DNA of 64,000 nucleotides from Aegilops tauschii subsp. strangulata (taxonomy: Eukaryota > Streptophyta > Magnoliopsida > Poales > Poaceae): the NCBI RefSeq assembly GCF_002575655.3, contig NC_053035.3:87631322-87695321 (forward strand). The letters are read 5' to 3'. The notes under the pieces were generated by a model, which saw only the letters and a list, made by a program, of their open reading frames with translations, had not been told where the DNA came from and did no database searches. How positions within the stretch are numbered: position 1 is the stretch's first letter; each line of letters begins with the position of its first letter. Made by a program: the position numbers and the translations under genes. Below are positions 1 to 12,062 of this stretch, one piece after another.

Positions 1-58
1 TGGCGGATAAGAAGGATGGCAAAGTGAACAAAAGTATATTGATATACATGTTATTGAT

Positions 59-247
59 GTGTACTTTACTAGTGTTTATAGCAACCCCTCAGTATTTGAT
101 ACTGGTTTTGTTGCTAAGAGTAGTAACTTGAAACAAGAGTTGCAAAATAAACAGAGACTAGTTAAGGGCGAGGTGACGATGTGTGTTGGAAATGATCCCA
201 AGGTTGATAAGATCACCATCGCACACTCCTTTTACCTTCGGGATTAG
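59..247 (+). pseudogene. copia aspartic protease fragment
   Basis: This reading frame carries a DTG triad (residues 14-16 of the frame), the active-site signature of retrotransposon aspartic proteases, followed by a stretch (SNLKQELQNKQRLVKGEV) typical of the copia protease that cuts the polyprotein. It lies directly upstream of the GAG-pre-integrase domain, as expected. The frame stops at 247 and the link to the next domain is lost, so this is a decayed fragment. Confidence 0.7.
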
Positions 248-426
248 TGTTGAACCTAAAATAAATGTTATTTGGTGTTTGCGATAAGCATGAATATGAT
301 TGGATCATGTTTATTGCAATACGGTTATTCATTTAAGTCAAAGAATAATTGTTGTTCTATTTACACGAATAAAAACCTTTTATGGTCATACACTCAATGT
401 AAATGGTTTATTGACTCTCGATCGTA

Positions 427-1690
427 GTGATACACATATTCATAAATATTGAAGCCAAAAGATGCAAAGTTAATAATGATAGTGCAACTTATTTGTGGCA
501 CTGCCGTTTAGGTCATATTGGTGTAAAGCGCATGAAGAAACTCCATGCCGATGGACTTTTGGAATCACTTGATTATGAATCATTTGATGCTTGTGAACCA
601 TGCCTCATGGGCAAGATGACTAAGACTCCATTCTCCGGAACAATGGAGCGAGCCACTGACTTATTGGAAATAATACATACCGATGTATGCGGTCCAATGA
701 GTGTTGAGGCTCACGGCGGGTATCATTGTTTTCTAACCTTCACAGATGATTTGAGCAGATATGTGTATATCTACTTGATGAAACACAAGTCTGAAACACT
801 TGAAAAGTTCAAAGATTTTCAGAGTGAAGTAGAGAATCATTGTAACAAGAAAATAAAGTTACTACGATCTAATCGTAGAGGCAAATATTTGAGTTATGAG
901 TTTGGCCTTCAATTAAAACAATGTGGAATAGTTCCACAAACTCATGCCACTTGGAACACCACAACATAATAGTGTGTCCGAACGTCATAATCGTACTTTA
1001 TTGGATATAGTGCAATCTATGATGTCTCTTACCGATTTACCACTATCATTTTAGGGTTATGCATTAGAGACAGCTGCATTCACGTTAAATAGGGCACCAT
1101 CTAAATCCGTTGAGACGACACCTTATGAACTGTGGTTTGGCAAGAAACCCAAGTTGTCCTTTCTTAAAGTTTGACGCTGCGATGCTTATGTGAAAAAGCT
1201 TCAACCTGATAAGCTCGAACCCAAATCGGAGAAATGTGTCTTCATAGGATACCCAAAAGAGACTGTTGGGTACACCTTCTATCACAGATCCGAAGGCAAT
1301 ATCTTTGTTGCTAAGAATGGATCCTTTCTGGAGAAGGAGTTTCTCTCGAAAGAAGTGAGTGGGAGGAAGGTAGAACTTGATGAGGTAATTGTACCTTCTC
1401 CCGAATTGGAAAGTATTTCTTCACTGAAATTAGTTCAAGTGATGCTTACACCAATTAGTGAGGAAGTTAATGATGATGATCATGATGCTTCGGATCAAGT
1501 TACTACCGAACCTCGTAGGTCAACCAGAGTACGTTCTGCACCAGAGTGGTATGGTAATCCTATTCCGGAGTTCATGTTACTTGACCATGACGAACCTACG
1601 AACTATGAGGGAGCGATGATGAGCCCAGATTCCGCGAAATGGCTTGAGGCCATGAAATCTGAGATGGGATCCATGTATGAGAACAAAGTG
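427..1690 (+). pseudogene. copia GAG-pre-integrase and integrase, broken frame
   Basis: The GAG-pre-integrase domain is recognised by LWHCRLGHIGVKRM and the CEPCLMGKMTKTPF segment, which holds the His-His-Cys-Cys zinc ligands of the integrase N-terminus. The integrase core follows with HTDVCGPM (first catalytic Asp) and TFTDDLSRY. The frame shifts near 940 just before the TPQHNSVSERHNR part of the core, has a stop near 1053 and another near 1171, and resumes from 1190. The region after 1190 matches the usual C-terminal integrase tail (FIGYPKETVGYTFYHR). It would insert the cDNA into the host genome, but this copy cannot make a full protein. Confidence 0.9.
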
Positions 1691-2330
1691 TGGACTTTGA
1701 TTGACTTGCCCGATGATCAGTGAGCCATTGATATTAATTGGATCTTCAAGAGGAAGACGGACGTTGATAGCAGTGTTACTATCTACGAAGCTAGACTTGT
1801 CGCAAAAGGTTTTCGACAAGTTCAAGGTGTTGACTACGATGAGAGTTTCTCACTCGTATCTATGCTTAAAGTCTATCCAAATCATGTTAGCAATTGCTGC
1901 ATTTAATGAAATTTGGCAAATGGATATCAAAACTGCATTCTTTAATGGATTTCTTAAAGAAGAGTTGTATATGATGCAACCAGAAGGTTTTGTCAATCTG
2001 AAATATGCTAACAAAGTGTGTAAGCACCAGTGATCCATTTATGGACTGGTGCAAGCATCTCGGAGTTGGAATGTATGCTATGATAGTGTGATCAAAGCAT
2101 ATAGTTTTATACAGACTTGCGGTGAAGCCTGTATTTACAATAAAGTGAGTGGGAGCACTACAACCTTTCTGATAAGTATATGTGAATGACATATTGTTGA
2201 TCGAAAATGATGTAGAATTTTCTGGAAAGCATAAAGGAGTGTTTGAAAGGAGTTTTTCAAAGAAACACCTCGATGAAGCTGCTTACATATTGAGCATGAA
2301 GATCTATAGAGATAGATCAAGACGCTTGAT
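1628..2330 (+). pseudogene. copia reverse transcriptase (RVT_2), degenerate
   Basis: Recognisable pieces are WLEAMKSEMGSMYENKVWTL, then a TGA at 1721-1723, then KGFRQVQGVDYDESFS, a frameshift near 1855, and the MDIKTAFFNGFL segment around 1921-1950, which contains the first catalytic Asp. The catalytic YVDD box is seen at 2179-2190 but reads YVND, so one of the two metal-binding aspartates is replaced by Asn. Together with the stops this shows loss of activity well after insertion. Confidence 0.85.
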
Positions 2331-2381
2331 AAGTTTTTTTAATGAGTACATACCTTGACAAGTTTTTGAAGTAAGTTCAAA

Positions 2382-2876
2382 ATGGAACAGTCAAAGAAGG
2401 AGTTCTTCCCTGTGTTGCAAGGTGTGAAGTTGAGTAAGACTCAAAGCCCGACCACGGCAGAAGATAGAGAGAGAATGAAAGTCATTCCCTATGCCTCAGC
2501 CATAGGTTCTATAAAGTATGACATGCTATGTACCAGACCTATTGTATACCCTGCCCCCGAGTTTGGCAAGGGAGTACAATAGTGATCTAGGAGTAGATTA
2601 CTAGACAGCGGTCAAAATTATCCTTAGAGGACTAAGGAAATATTTCTCGGTTATGGAGGTGATAAAGAGTTCGTCGTAAAGAGTTACGTCGATGCAAGCT
2701 TTGACACCGATCTGGATGACTCTAAGTCACAATCCGGATACATATTGAAAGTGGGAGCAATTAGCTAGAGTAGCTCCGTCCAGAGCATTGTAGACATAGA
2801 AATTTGCAAAATACATACGGATTCGAATGTGGCAGACCCGTTGACTAAATTTCTCTCAGGCAAAACATGATCACAC
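2382..2876 (+). pseudogene. copia RNase H region, degenerate
   Basis: The region holds PYASAIGSIKYDMLCTRP (2487-2540), the typical link between copia reverse transcriptase and RNase H, and ends with a stretch equivalent to ADPLTKFLSGK (2830-2865), the usual C-terminus of the copia polyprotein. Several stops interrupt it. It would degrade the RNA strand during reverse transcription. Confidence 0.75.
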
Positions 2877-2887
2877 CTTAGTACTCT

Positions 2888-3032
2888 TTGGGTGTTAATC
2901 ACATGGCGATGTGAACTAGATTACTCGCTGTAGTAAACCCTTTGGGTGTTGGTCACATAGCGATGTCAACTATGGGTGTTAATCACACGGTGATGTGAAC
3001 TACTGATATTAAATCACATGGTGATGTGAACT
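2888..3032 (+). repeat. short degenerate tandem repeat before the polypurine tract
   Basis: A unit of the form GGGTGTTnnTCACATnGCGATGTGAACTA occurs about four times with spacing of 35-60 bp. It lies between the end of the polyprotein and the polypurine tract, where BARE1/Angela-type elements commonly carry such repeats. Confidence 0.6.
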
Positions 3033-3052
3033 AGATTATTGACTCTAGTGCA

Positions 3053-3062
3053 AGTGGGAGAC
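3053..3062 (+). promoter_or_regulatory. polypurine tract of the copia element
   Basis: The purine-rich AAGTGGGAGA immediately precedes the 3' LTR. It is the plus-strand primer site for second-strand cDNA synthesis. Confidence 0.7.
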
Positions 3063-4807
3063 TGAAGAAAATATGCCATAGAGGCAATAATAAAGTTGTT
3101 ATTTTAAATTTCCTTATATCATGATAAATGTTTATTATTCATGCTAGAATTGTATTAATCGGAAACTTGATACATGTGTGAATACATAGACAAAACAAAG
3201 TGTCCCTAGTATGCCTCTACTTGACTAGCTCGTTAATCAAAGATGGTTAAGTTTCCTAACCATAGACATGTGTTGTCATTTGATGAACGGGATCACATCA
3301 TTAGGAGAATGATGTGATGGACAAGACCCATCTGTTAGCTTAGCACGATGATCGTTTAGTTTGTTGCTATTGCTTTCTTCATGACTTATACATGTTCCTA
3401 TGACTATGAGATTATGCAACTCCCGAATACCGGAGGAACACTTAGTGTGCTATCAAACATCACAACGTAACTGGGTGATTATAAAGATGCTCTGCAGGTG
3501 TCTCCGATGGTGTTTGTTGAGTTGGCATAGATCAAGATTAGGATTTGTCACTCCGATTGTCGGAGACGAATCTCTGGGCCCTCTCGGTAATGCACGTCAG
3601 TATAAGCCTTGCAAGCAATGTGACTAATGAGTTAGTTGCGGGATGATGCATTACGGAACGAGTAAAGAGACTTGCCGGTAACGAGATTGAATAGGTATGG
3701 TGATACCGACGATCGAATCTCGGACAAGTAACATACCGATGACAAAGGGAACAACGTACGTTGTTATGCGGTTTGACCGATAAAGATCTTCGTAGAATAT
3801 GTAGGATCCAATATGAGCATCCAGGTTCCGCTATTGGTTATTGACCGGAGATGTGTCTCGGTCATGTCTACATAGTTCTCGAACCCGTAGGGTCCGCACG
3901 CTTAACGTTCGATGACGATTTGTATTATGAGTTATGTGATCTGATGTACCGAAGGTTGTTCAGAGTCTCGGATGAGATCACGGACATGATGAGGAGTCTC
4001 GAAATGGTCAAGACGTAAAGATCGATATATTGGAAGGCTATATCCGGACATCGGAAAGGTTCCGAGTGATTCGGGTATTTTTCGGAGTACCGGAGAGTTA
4101 CAGGAATTCGCGGGGGGGGGGGGGGGGGTCAATGGGCCTTCATGGGCCTTAGTGGAAATAGAGGGCAGCAAGGAAGTGTGGGGTGCGCCCCCTAGGCCCA
4201 AACCGAATTGGTTTAGGGCTTTGGGGGCCGGCCCCCTCTTTCCTTCTCCCCTCCTCCTCTTTCCTTCCCCTCCTAGTTGGGCAAGGAAAGGGGGAACCTA
4301 CTCCTAGTAGGAGTAGGATTCCCCCCTTGGGGCGCACCCTATGAGGCCGCCGACTCCCTCCCCTTGCTCCTTTATATACGTGGCCAGGGGGCACCCCAAA
4401 GACACACAAGTTGACAATTGTCTTAGCCGTGTGCGGTGCCCCCTCCACCATAATCCACCTCGGTCATATCGTCGTAGTGCTTAGGCGAAGCCCTGCACCG
4501 GTAACTTCATCATCACCGTCAACACGCCATCGTGCTGACGAAGCTCTCCCTCGACACTCAGCTGGATCTAGAGTTCGCGGGACGTCACCGAGCTGAACAT
4601 GTGCAGATCGCGGAGGTGTCGTACTTTTGGTGCTAGGATCGGTCGGATCGTGAAGACGTACGACTACATCAACCGCATTGTCATAACGCTTCCGCTTTCG
4701 GTCTACGAGGGTACGTAGACAAGAGTCTCCCCTCTCATTGCTATGCATCACCTAGATGGATCTTGCGTGTGCGTAGGAAAATTTTGAAATTACTGCGTTC
4801 CCTAACA
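3063..4807 (+). repeat. 3' LTR of the copia element
   Basis: The LTR is about 1745 bp. It begins TG (degraded to TGAAGAAAAT) directly after the polypurine tract and ends in CCTAACA, so it has TG...CA ends. It contains a TATA box (4371-4378) and a homopolymeric G run (about 4111-4128). The 5' copy is outside the window, so no divergence dating is possible here. Confidence 0.88.
4371..4378 (+). promoter_or_regulatory. TATA box in copia LTR
   Basis: TTTATATA lies in the last third of the LTR, the expected position of the element's own promoter at the U3/R boundary. Confidence 0.55.
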
Positions 4808-4939
4808 CCGTGTTCTGCTGATCCTACGTTTCCGAAGGGTGATGAGGAGAAGCCCAAGCGACCCTGGAAATGGAAAATCTATCCCACTTCGGCGGTACGT
4901 AGAAGTGCTAGGGTCAAGCATAAGAAAAAAATTCCATGA
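4808..4939 (+). pseudogene. LINE ORF1, C-terminal fragment
   Basis: From 4808 an open frame of about 43 codons, rich in Lys and Arg (for example EEKPKRPWKWK), ends at a TGA at 4937-4939, seven bases before the ORF2 start. ORF1 of plant LINEs encodes an RNA-binding protein that coats the element RNA. The position and basic character fit its C-terminus. The rest is missing upstream. Confidence 0.55.
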
Positions 4940-4945
4940 TGACTT

Positions 4946-7819
4946 ATGAAAGGAATCTTTTGGAATAGCAGAGGTCTAGCTGACTTGGCTAAACGTAGGT
5001 TCCTGGCTGAGACAACGATAGAGCAAAGCAACATTTAGATTTTATTGCGCTTCTGGAAACACGACGAGATAACTTTACCTCACAGTTCCTTGGAACTCTT
5101 TTCGGTGGGATTGATTTTGATTGGCACGTCTTACCTCCTAGAGGAAGATCTGGTGGGATATTGCTAGGGTTTCGGTGTGAAACACTTGAGGTGCTTAACG
5201 TGGTTCGGGGAGATTTTGCGGTCAAGTTTCGGGTGAGATCAAAATTGGATGGTTTTCGATGGTCTCTTGTAGCTGTATATCGAGCAGCATAACCTGAACT
5301 TAAACCAGATTTTCTAGCCGACTTAGTGTGGATCTGTGGAGATGAAACTTTGCCAATCATAGTCGGTGGGGACTTTAATATAATTCAGAGGAGAGATGAA
5401 AAGAACAATGACAATTTTGATGGGTGCTGGTCTATGATGTTTAACATGATTATCGAGAGTCTTAATTTGAGAGAAATCGAGCTCACCGGTAGTCAATTTA
5501 CTTGGGCCAATTCATTTCCCACTCCGACTTATGAGAAGTTGGATAGGGTACTCTCCAGTGTGGAATGGGAATAAAAGTACCCTTTGGTGTCGGTTCATGC
5601 GATGCAGAGAATGATCTCAGACCATACACCCTTTCTTGTAGACTCGGGAGAGGCTACACACATTGCGAATAAGAACGCTTTCTCTTTCGAACTAGGTTGG
5701 TTCGAGAAAGAAAACTTTTTGGAGATCATTGCACGCGAATGGGCAAAACCTGTTAGTGGAAGAACTAGTATTGGGAGATGGCAAAATAAGATCAGACATC
5801 TAAAACAGTTTTTGCGAGGTTGGGCCAGAAATGAGAGTGGGATTTACAAACAAGAGAAAGAACGACTCACTCAATTAATTGAGGCGCTAGATTTAAAAGC
5901 CGAAAGAAATCTCCTTGCGATCAGTGAGCAAAACTCCAAGTCCGAAGCTGAGCAAGGCTTACGAGCTCTTCTTAGAGAACAGGAGATCAAGTGGGCACTG
6001 CGTGCTAAAGTGCTTAAGGTTGTCCAAGGGGATAACAATACACAATTCTTCCATATGATTGCGAATGGTAAACATAGGAAGAAGAAAATCATACAGCTTG
6101 AACAGGACGAGGGGACAATTATGGGGCATGAGAATTTGAAAGCTTATATCTCTAATTACTATAAACAACCATTTGGGCATCCGGAAGCAAGCACGGTGGC
6201 CCTAGATGAATCTGTTTTTGGAGATATGCCTCAACTCCAGGTAGAGGAGAATGATATTCTATCTGCACCATTTACTGAGAAGGATGTTCTGAATGTCATC
6301 TCACAAATGAAACCGAATAAAGCACCAGGACCAGATGGGTTTCCAGCTGAATTCTATAACAAATGTTGGCATATTATTAAGGATGATCTTATGCTTATGT
6401 TTCATGACTTCTTTAGCGGTCATCTCGAGCTGTTTCATCTTAACTTTGGCCTGATTACGCTGTTGCCCAAGAAAGAAGAAGCAGTTCAGATCGAACAATT
6501 TAGGCCAATATGCCTTCTTAATGTGAGTTTCAAAATTTTCACAAAGGTTGGTACTAATAGATTGACACAAATTGCTCATTCAGTGGTACAACCGAGTCAG
6601 ACAACGCTCATGCCAGGGAGACACATACTTGAAGGGGTGGTCGTTTTGCATGAAACGCTTCATGAAATCCATTCGAAGAAGCTAGATGGGGTTAAAGTGG
6701 ATTTTGAGAAGGCATATGATAAAGTTAAATGGCCTTTCCTTCAGCAGGCAATGCGCATGAAAGGATTTAGTGAGGCTTGGCGGAACCAAGTGGGTTCTCA
6801 AGTCCAGAATGGTAGTGTCGGAATCAAGGTTAACGATGATATTGGTCATTACTTTCAGACACATAAGGGTTTGAGACAAGGAGATTCCATGTCTCCTCTC
6901 TTATTTAATATAGTGGCCGATATGTTGGCCATTCTTATTGGCAGAGCCAAACAACATGGTCAAGTGGAGGGCTTAGTTCCTCATTTGGTCGATGGGGGAG
7001 TATCCATCTTGCGGTATGCTGACGACACTGTCTTATTCATGGAACATGACATTGCTAAAGCACGCAATATGAAACTTATATTATGCCTCTTCGAACAATT
7101 GTCTGGTTTAAATATAAACTTTCACAAGAGTGAGTTGTTCTGCTTTGGGAAGGCCAAAGACGAGTAAGACACATATAGACAACTATTCGGGTGTGAATTA
7201 GGGTCTTTACCATTTAGTTATTTGGGCATACCAATTCACCACCGTAAGTTGTCTAATAAAGAATGGAAGTGTATCGAAGATCGAATTGAGAAAAAGCTGA
7301 GCTGCTGGAAGGGCAAGCTTATGTCTTATGGAGGTCGGCTAGTGCTGATTAATTCGGTACTGACCGGTATGCCGATGTTCCTACTATCTTTCTTCGAAAT
7401 TCCGAAAGGGGTACAAAAGCGACTTGATTTCTTCAGGTCTCGTTTCTTCTGGCAGTTAGATGAGGCCAAAAGGAAATACCAACTGGCGCGATGGGACATC
7501 CTTTGCCGGCCAAAAGACCAGGGGGTCTTGGTATTGAGAACTTAGAAATCAAGAATAAATGCCTTATGAGCAAATGGCTCTACAGGTTGGAGATAGAGCC
7601 GAAGGGCATATGGGCACAGATTTTGCGCAATAAATATCTGCAGTCGAAAACGCTCGCCCAGGTTACCATGAGACCAACTGATTCGCCATTCTGGAAAGGG
7701 CTTATGAGAACGAAGGATTTGTTCTTTCGTAGGGTCAAATTCTTGGTTGCCAATGGGATGTCAACAAGATTTTTGGGAGGATACGTAGTTAGGAGAGACA
7801 CCCCTGGCCGTACAATATC
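4946..7819 (+). pseudogene. LINE ORF2, endonuclease and reverse transcriptase
   Basis: ORF2 starts at ATG 4946 (MKGIFWNSRGL). The APE-type endonuclease is marked by IIVGGDFNII (about 5350-5380) and SDHTPFLV (about 5620), which hold catalytic Asp, Asn and His residues. The reverse transcriptase has FRPICLLNVSFKIFTKV (about 6500-6545), KAPGPDGFP (about 6320) and the catalytic YADDTVLF (about 7016-7039). The frame is broken by a shift near 5033, stops at about 5288, 5572 and 7165, and a shift near 7520. The central 527-codon stretch (5584-7167) remains open. The gypsy element interrupts it at 7820. ORF2 would nick DNA and copy the RNA at the target. Confidence 0.93.
7815..7819. repeat. target-site duplication of the gypsy element, left copy
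   Basis: ATATC immediately precedes the TGTAAC end and is repeated at 15370-15374 after the GTTACA end. A 5-bp duplication is normal for gypsy integrase. Confidence 0.9.
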
Positions 7820-7965
7820 TGTAACGCCCACGATGCGGCTATATCTCCCACGTGTCGAGGCACGACTTAGAGGCATAACCGCATTGTAGGAATTGTCGCA
7901 AGAAGGGTCATCTTCACACAATCCCATGTAATGAACAAGAATGGGATAACGAGAGTTGGCTTACA
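7820..7965 (-). repeat. LTR terminal segment (U5 end), left inverted-repeat arm
   Basis: This 146-bp end of the 3' LTR (TGTAACGCCC...GTTGGCTTACA on the plus strand) matches the reverse complement of 15225-15369 with about four differences. The two arms make the whole element end in a terminal inverted repeat, which is abnormal for an LTR retrotransposon. Confidence 0.92.
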
Positions 7966-10900
7966 ATCGCCACTTCACACAATACATAAATTAATTCATA
8001 CATCATCCAAAATCCACACATAGACCGACTACGGTCAAATCCAAATGAAAATAAGATAACCCCAAATGCTAGATCCCCGATCGTCCCAACTGGGCTCCAC
8101 TACTGATCATCAGGAAACGAAACATAGTAACGACCACGTTCCTCGTCGAACTCCCACTTGAGCTCGGTTGCGTCACCTGCACTGGCATCGTCGGCACCTG
8201 CAACTATTTTGGTAGAATCTGTGAGTCACGAGGACTCAGCAATCTCACACCCGCGAGATCAAGAATATTTAAGCTTATAGGAAAGGATGGTGTAATGAGG
8301 TGGAGCTGCAGTAGGCACTAAGCATATATGGTGGCTAACATACGAAAATGAGAGCGAGAAGAGAAGCAACGCAACGGTCGCGAAGCTAGAAATGATCCAG
8401 AAGTGATCCTGAAACTACTTACGTTCATGCATAACTCAAACCGTGTTCACTTCCCGGACTCCGCCGAAAAGAGACCATCACGGCTACACACACGGTTGAT
8501 GTATTTTAATTAAGTCAAGTGTCAAGTTCTCTACAACCGGACATTAACAAATTCCCATCTGCCTCATAACTGCGGGCACGGCTTTCGAAAGATAATACCC
8601 TGCAGGGGTGTCCCAACTTAGCCCATTATAAGCTCTCACGGTGGATAAACCTTCTCCCGGGAGACCCGATCAGTCTCGGAATCCCGGTTTACAAGACATT
8701 TCGACAATGGTAAAACAAGACCAGCAAAGCCGCCCGATGTGCCGACAAATCCCGATAGGAGCTGCACATATCTCGTTCTCAGGGCACAACGGATGAGACA
8801 TCCTACGAGTAAAATCAGGCCTCAAGTTTCCCCGAGGTGGCCCCGCAGTCTACTCGTTTCAGACCAACACTCGAAGGAGCACTGGCCCGGGGGGGTTAAA
8901 ATAAAGATGACCCTCGGGCTCGCGAAAACCCGAGGGAAGAAGGCTTAGGTAGCAAATGGTAAAACCAAGGTTGGGCCTTGCTGGAGGAGTTTTATTCAAG
9001 GCGAACTGTCAAGGGGGTCCCATAAATCACCCAACCGCGTAAGGAACGCAAACTCAAGGAACATAATACCGGTATGACGGAAACTAGGGTGGCAAGAGTG
9101 GAACAAAACACCAGGCATAAGGCCGAGCCTTCCACCCTTTACCAAATATATAGATGCATTAATTAAATAAGAGATATTGTGATATTCCAAAATATCCATG
9201 TTCCAACATGGAACCAACTTCAACTTCACCTGCAACTAGCAACGCTATAAGAAGGGCTGAGCAAAAGCGGTAACTTAGCCAAACAATGGTTTGCTAGGAA
9301 AGGATGGTTAGAGGCTGGACATGGCAATATGGGAGGCATGATATAGCAAGTGGTAGGTAGCGCAGCATAGCAATAGAACGACAACTAGCAAAGCAAAGAT
9401 AGAAATGATTTCGAGGGTATGGTCATCTTGCGTGCAAGGTTCTCAGAGTTGTCGAAAGCTTGATCCTCGTAAGCGTACTCAACAGGTTTCTCGTTCACGA
9501 ACTCGTCTCCCGGCTCTACCCACAGCAAGAACACAAGCAATGGAACCATAATCAATCACGGGAAGTGCACAAACAACATGATGCAATACATGCATGATAT
9601 GCGAGATATGATATGCGATGCGTATGCGTGCTCCGGAAGAAAAATGATGAACAATGCAATAACTTGGCAAACCAAGCATGCCACTAGAAAGATGAGATGA
9701 TTTTGGTCGAAATCGATATAAAGATCACCGGAAACGGATGCACGGTTTACAAATGGCAAGCAAAACAAGAATGACGCGATTCTGCGATTAACAGCATGAT
9801 AGCACTTAGAAAACATCAAGTAGCTATGCTACAGCACCCCAACATAACAAAAAAGCATATGGCAGTAATCTAAAGGAGATGCTTGACAAAAGATTAACAC
9901 TGAGATATGGCTAGATCATACCATAACAGGTTCAAACAAGTGTGGCAAAAGTGCAAAAGATATCAGCTTAACAGACTTAGAGAAAATACTGGACATGGCT
10001 GAAACAACATCAGATAGCAATGTCCAGAGCAAGCAATCAACATGCTACAGGATCTTAACATAGCAAAACAAGGCATGGAATGAATCTACTAAATGCATAG
10101 AATAAAAGTCCCTTACTGACCATGAGCCAAAAAGGACCAGAAGATATGATGGCACCCATGTAAACATAGCAAGTTTCGTTAACAAGTTTCAGACTTAGCA
10201 GAAAACAGAGCATGGCATTAACAGCATTATGAAGACACCTTGGTGAGCTTGATTCACTCATCATAAAGCTATGCATGACAAAACAAGCATACCTACATCA
10301 AGATGTCATGTTTATGAAGCTAACCATGGTAAGAGCAAGTTCATAGAATGTATGGATCAACTACAACAACCTTGGCAAAATTGAATCTCATGTTAACATT
10401 CTGCCAGAAATATTTTATAGCAAAAGTAGAGCAAGATTAAGACTTGCTATAGCACTCCATAATTGCAAACAGGGGCATGGGTGCATAGAGAACAACTATA
10501 TCTACAAAACATCCTTACTGAACATACTCAAAAGAAGCATGGATCTCATTGTAGACACATGGATACATGGCAACAAAATAACAGCAGTAACAGACTTAGC
10601 AAAATCCTAAGTCCCTGAAAACAGAAACATCACAAAGCCTAGTTTGCATGCTTGTGCTAGTCACCACATAGATCACAAAAATACATGGCATACACCTCTG
10701 TAAAGATGGCATGGCATAGATCAAAACACCTGTAGAGCTCATGCCCATAAGATGCACACATCAATTGCGACAAAAATAACAAATCACCAAGTTCTGATAA
10801 GTAACAGCAGTAAACATCATATAGCACTCTTGCACCAGAGATTTGGGCATCAAGATAAACTCAAACGAGCATGGCGCAATGGAACAAAATGAAGAGCATC

Positions 10901-11487
10901 TCGTGACGAACATTTCGACATATCATGCACGCAAAACGGAGCAGTATGCGATAAGATATGGTTCAATGGACAGGAGCACAAAATGCAAAAATCTTCGGGA
11001 CTTGGAGAATTTCAGGGGGGGAGTCAACCTCGTTTTGGATCGGGATCTGGCGCGGCTCCGTTGAGCTGGCCGGAGCTCGTTCGCCGGAGACGGAGACGGT
11101 GGTAGCCGGCCGGAAGGACGAGGGAGGTCGGGGCCGGCCTGAGAAAGCCGGAGAGGGGCGCCGGAGTTGCGGGGCGGCGCGGGCGGAGGAGCTCGCCGGG
11201 GGAGGCGGCGAGGTCGCCGGAGCGGCGGCCGGATGGCGACGGGCGGAGGACGGCGGAGGGTGGCGGCGCGGGGCGCGGGGCTCGGGCGCCCGCGGGGCGG
11301 TGGCGGCGGCGTCCCGGGCCGGGAACGGGCCGAGCGGGCTTCGGCGACGGGGACGGCGGCGCGCCACGTGGCGGCTCCCGGTTGGTCGGGCGCGGCGGCG
11401 GGATTCGTCCGGCGCCGGGCGGACGTGTCCGGCATGCGGAGGGAGCGATGGCTAGGGTTTGGACCCGGAATTCGGGGGAGATGCACA

Positions 11488-11495
11488 TATTTATA
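11488..11495 (-). promoter_or_regulatory. TATA box in gypsy LTR
   Basis: TATAAATA on the minus strand lies just upstream of the GC-rich block of the LTR, in the direction of element transcription. Confidence 0.55.
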
Positions 11496-12062
11496 GGTAG
11501 AGGGAGCTAGGAGGCTCCAAATGGAGTGCGGTTTTCGCCCACACGATCGTGATCGAACGACCGAGAGCATGGAGGTGAGTTAGGTGGGTTATTGGGCTGT
11601 TTTGGAGGGGTGTTGGGCTGCACACTCAAAAGGACTTTGCGGTTACCCGGTTAACCGTTGGAGCATCAAACGACCTCCAAATGGAACGAAACTTGACAGG
11701 TGGTCTACCGGTGGTATACCAAGGCCACTTGGCAAACCTCGGTCCATTTCGAGAACGTTTAACACCCGCTCACGAAAAAAAAGAGGGGTGCGCCGGTGCA
11801 TGTGGGAGTGCCGGATTGCAAAACGGACAACGGGGAAAATGCTCGGATGCATGAGACGAACACGTATGCAAATGAGATGCACATGATGACATGATATGAA
11901 ATGCATGACATGAACAAAATGCAAAATAAAAACAAAACCCGACCACGAAGGGAATATCATAACACATAGCCGAAAATGGCAAGAGTTGGAGTTACAAATA
12001 TGGAAAGTTACATCCGGGGTGTTACAACACTCCACGACTACGAGAGGATCTCGTCCCGAGAT

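Larger units (their letters stand above)
1..4807 (+). mobile_element. Ty1/copia LTR retrotransposon, 5' part outside window (BARE1/Angela/WIS type)
   Basis: This is the 3' portion of a copia element in the order protease, GAG-pre-integrase, integrase, reverse transcriptase, RNase H, polypurine tract, 3' LTR. That domain order (integrase before reverse transcriptase) defines copia. The LTR start, with ATATGCCATAGAGGCAATAA, resembles the BARE1/Angela/WIS/Inga group of Triticeae; which family it is cannot be decided by eye. The reading frame is broken by several stops and frameshifts, so the element is dead. Its 5' LTR and gag lie upstream of base 1. The element abuts LINE sequence at 4808, which suggests it inserted into that LINE. 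Confidence 0.93.
7820..12026 (-). repeat. 3' LTR of the gypsy element (4.2 kb)
   Basis: Read on the minus strand, the LTR starts TGTAACACCCCGGATG at 12026 and ends GCGTTACA at 7820. It is unusually long. It contains a GC-rich block (about 11030-11440) next to a TATA box (11488-11495), the probable promoter. Long open frames in the GC-rich block are compositional and not genes. Confidence 0.88.

Noticed and set aside
10923..11570. Long overlapping open frames (up to 215 codons) on both strands
   Set aside because: They lie in the GC-rich promoter block of the gypsy 3' LTR, are rich in Pro, Arg, Ala and Gly on every frame, and carry no domain.
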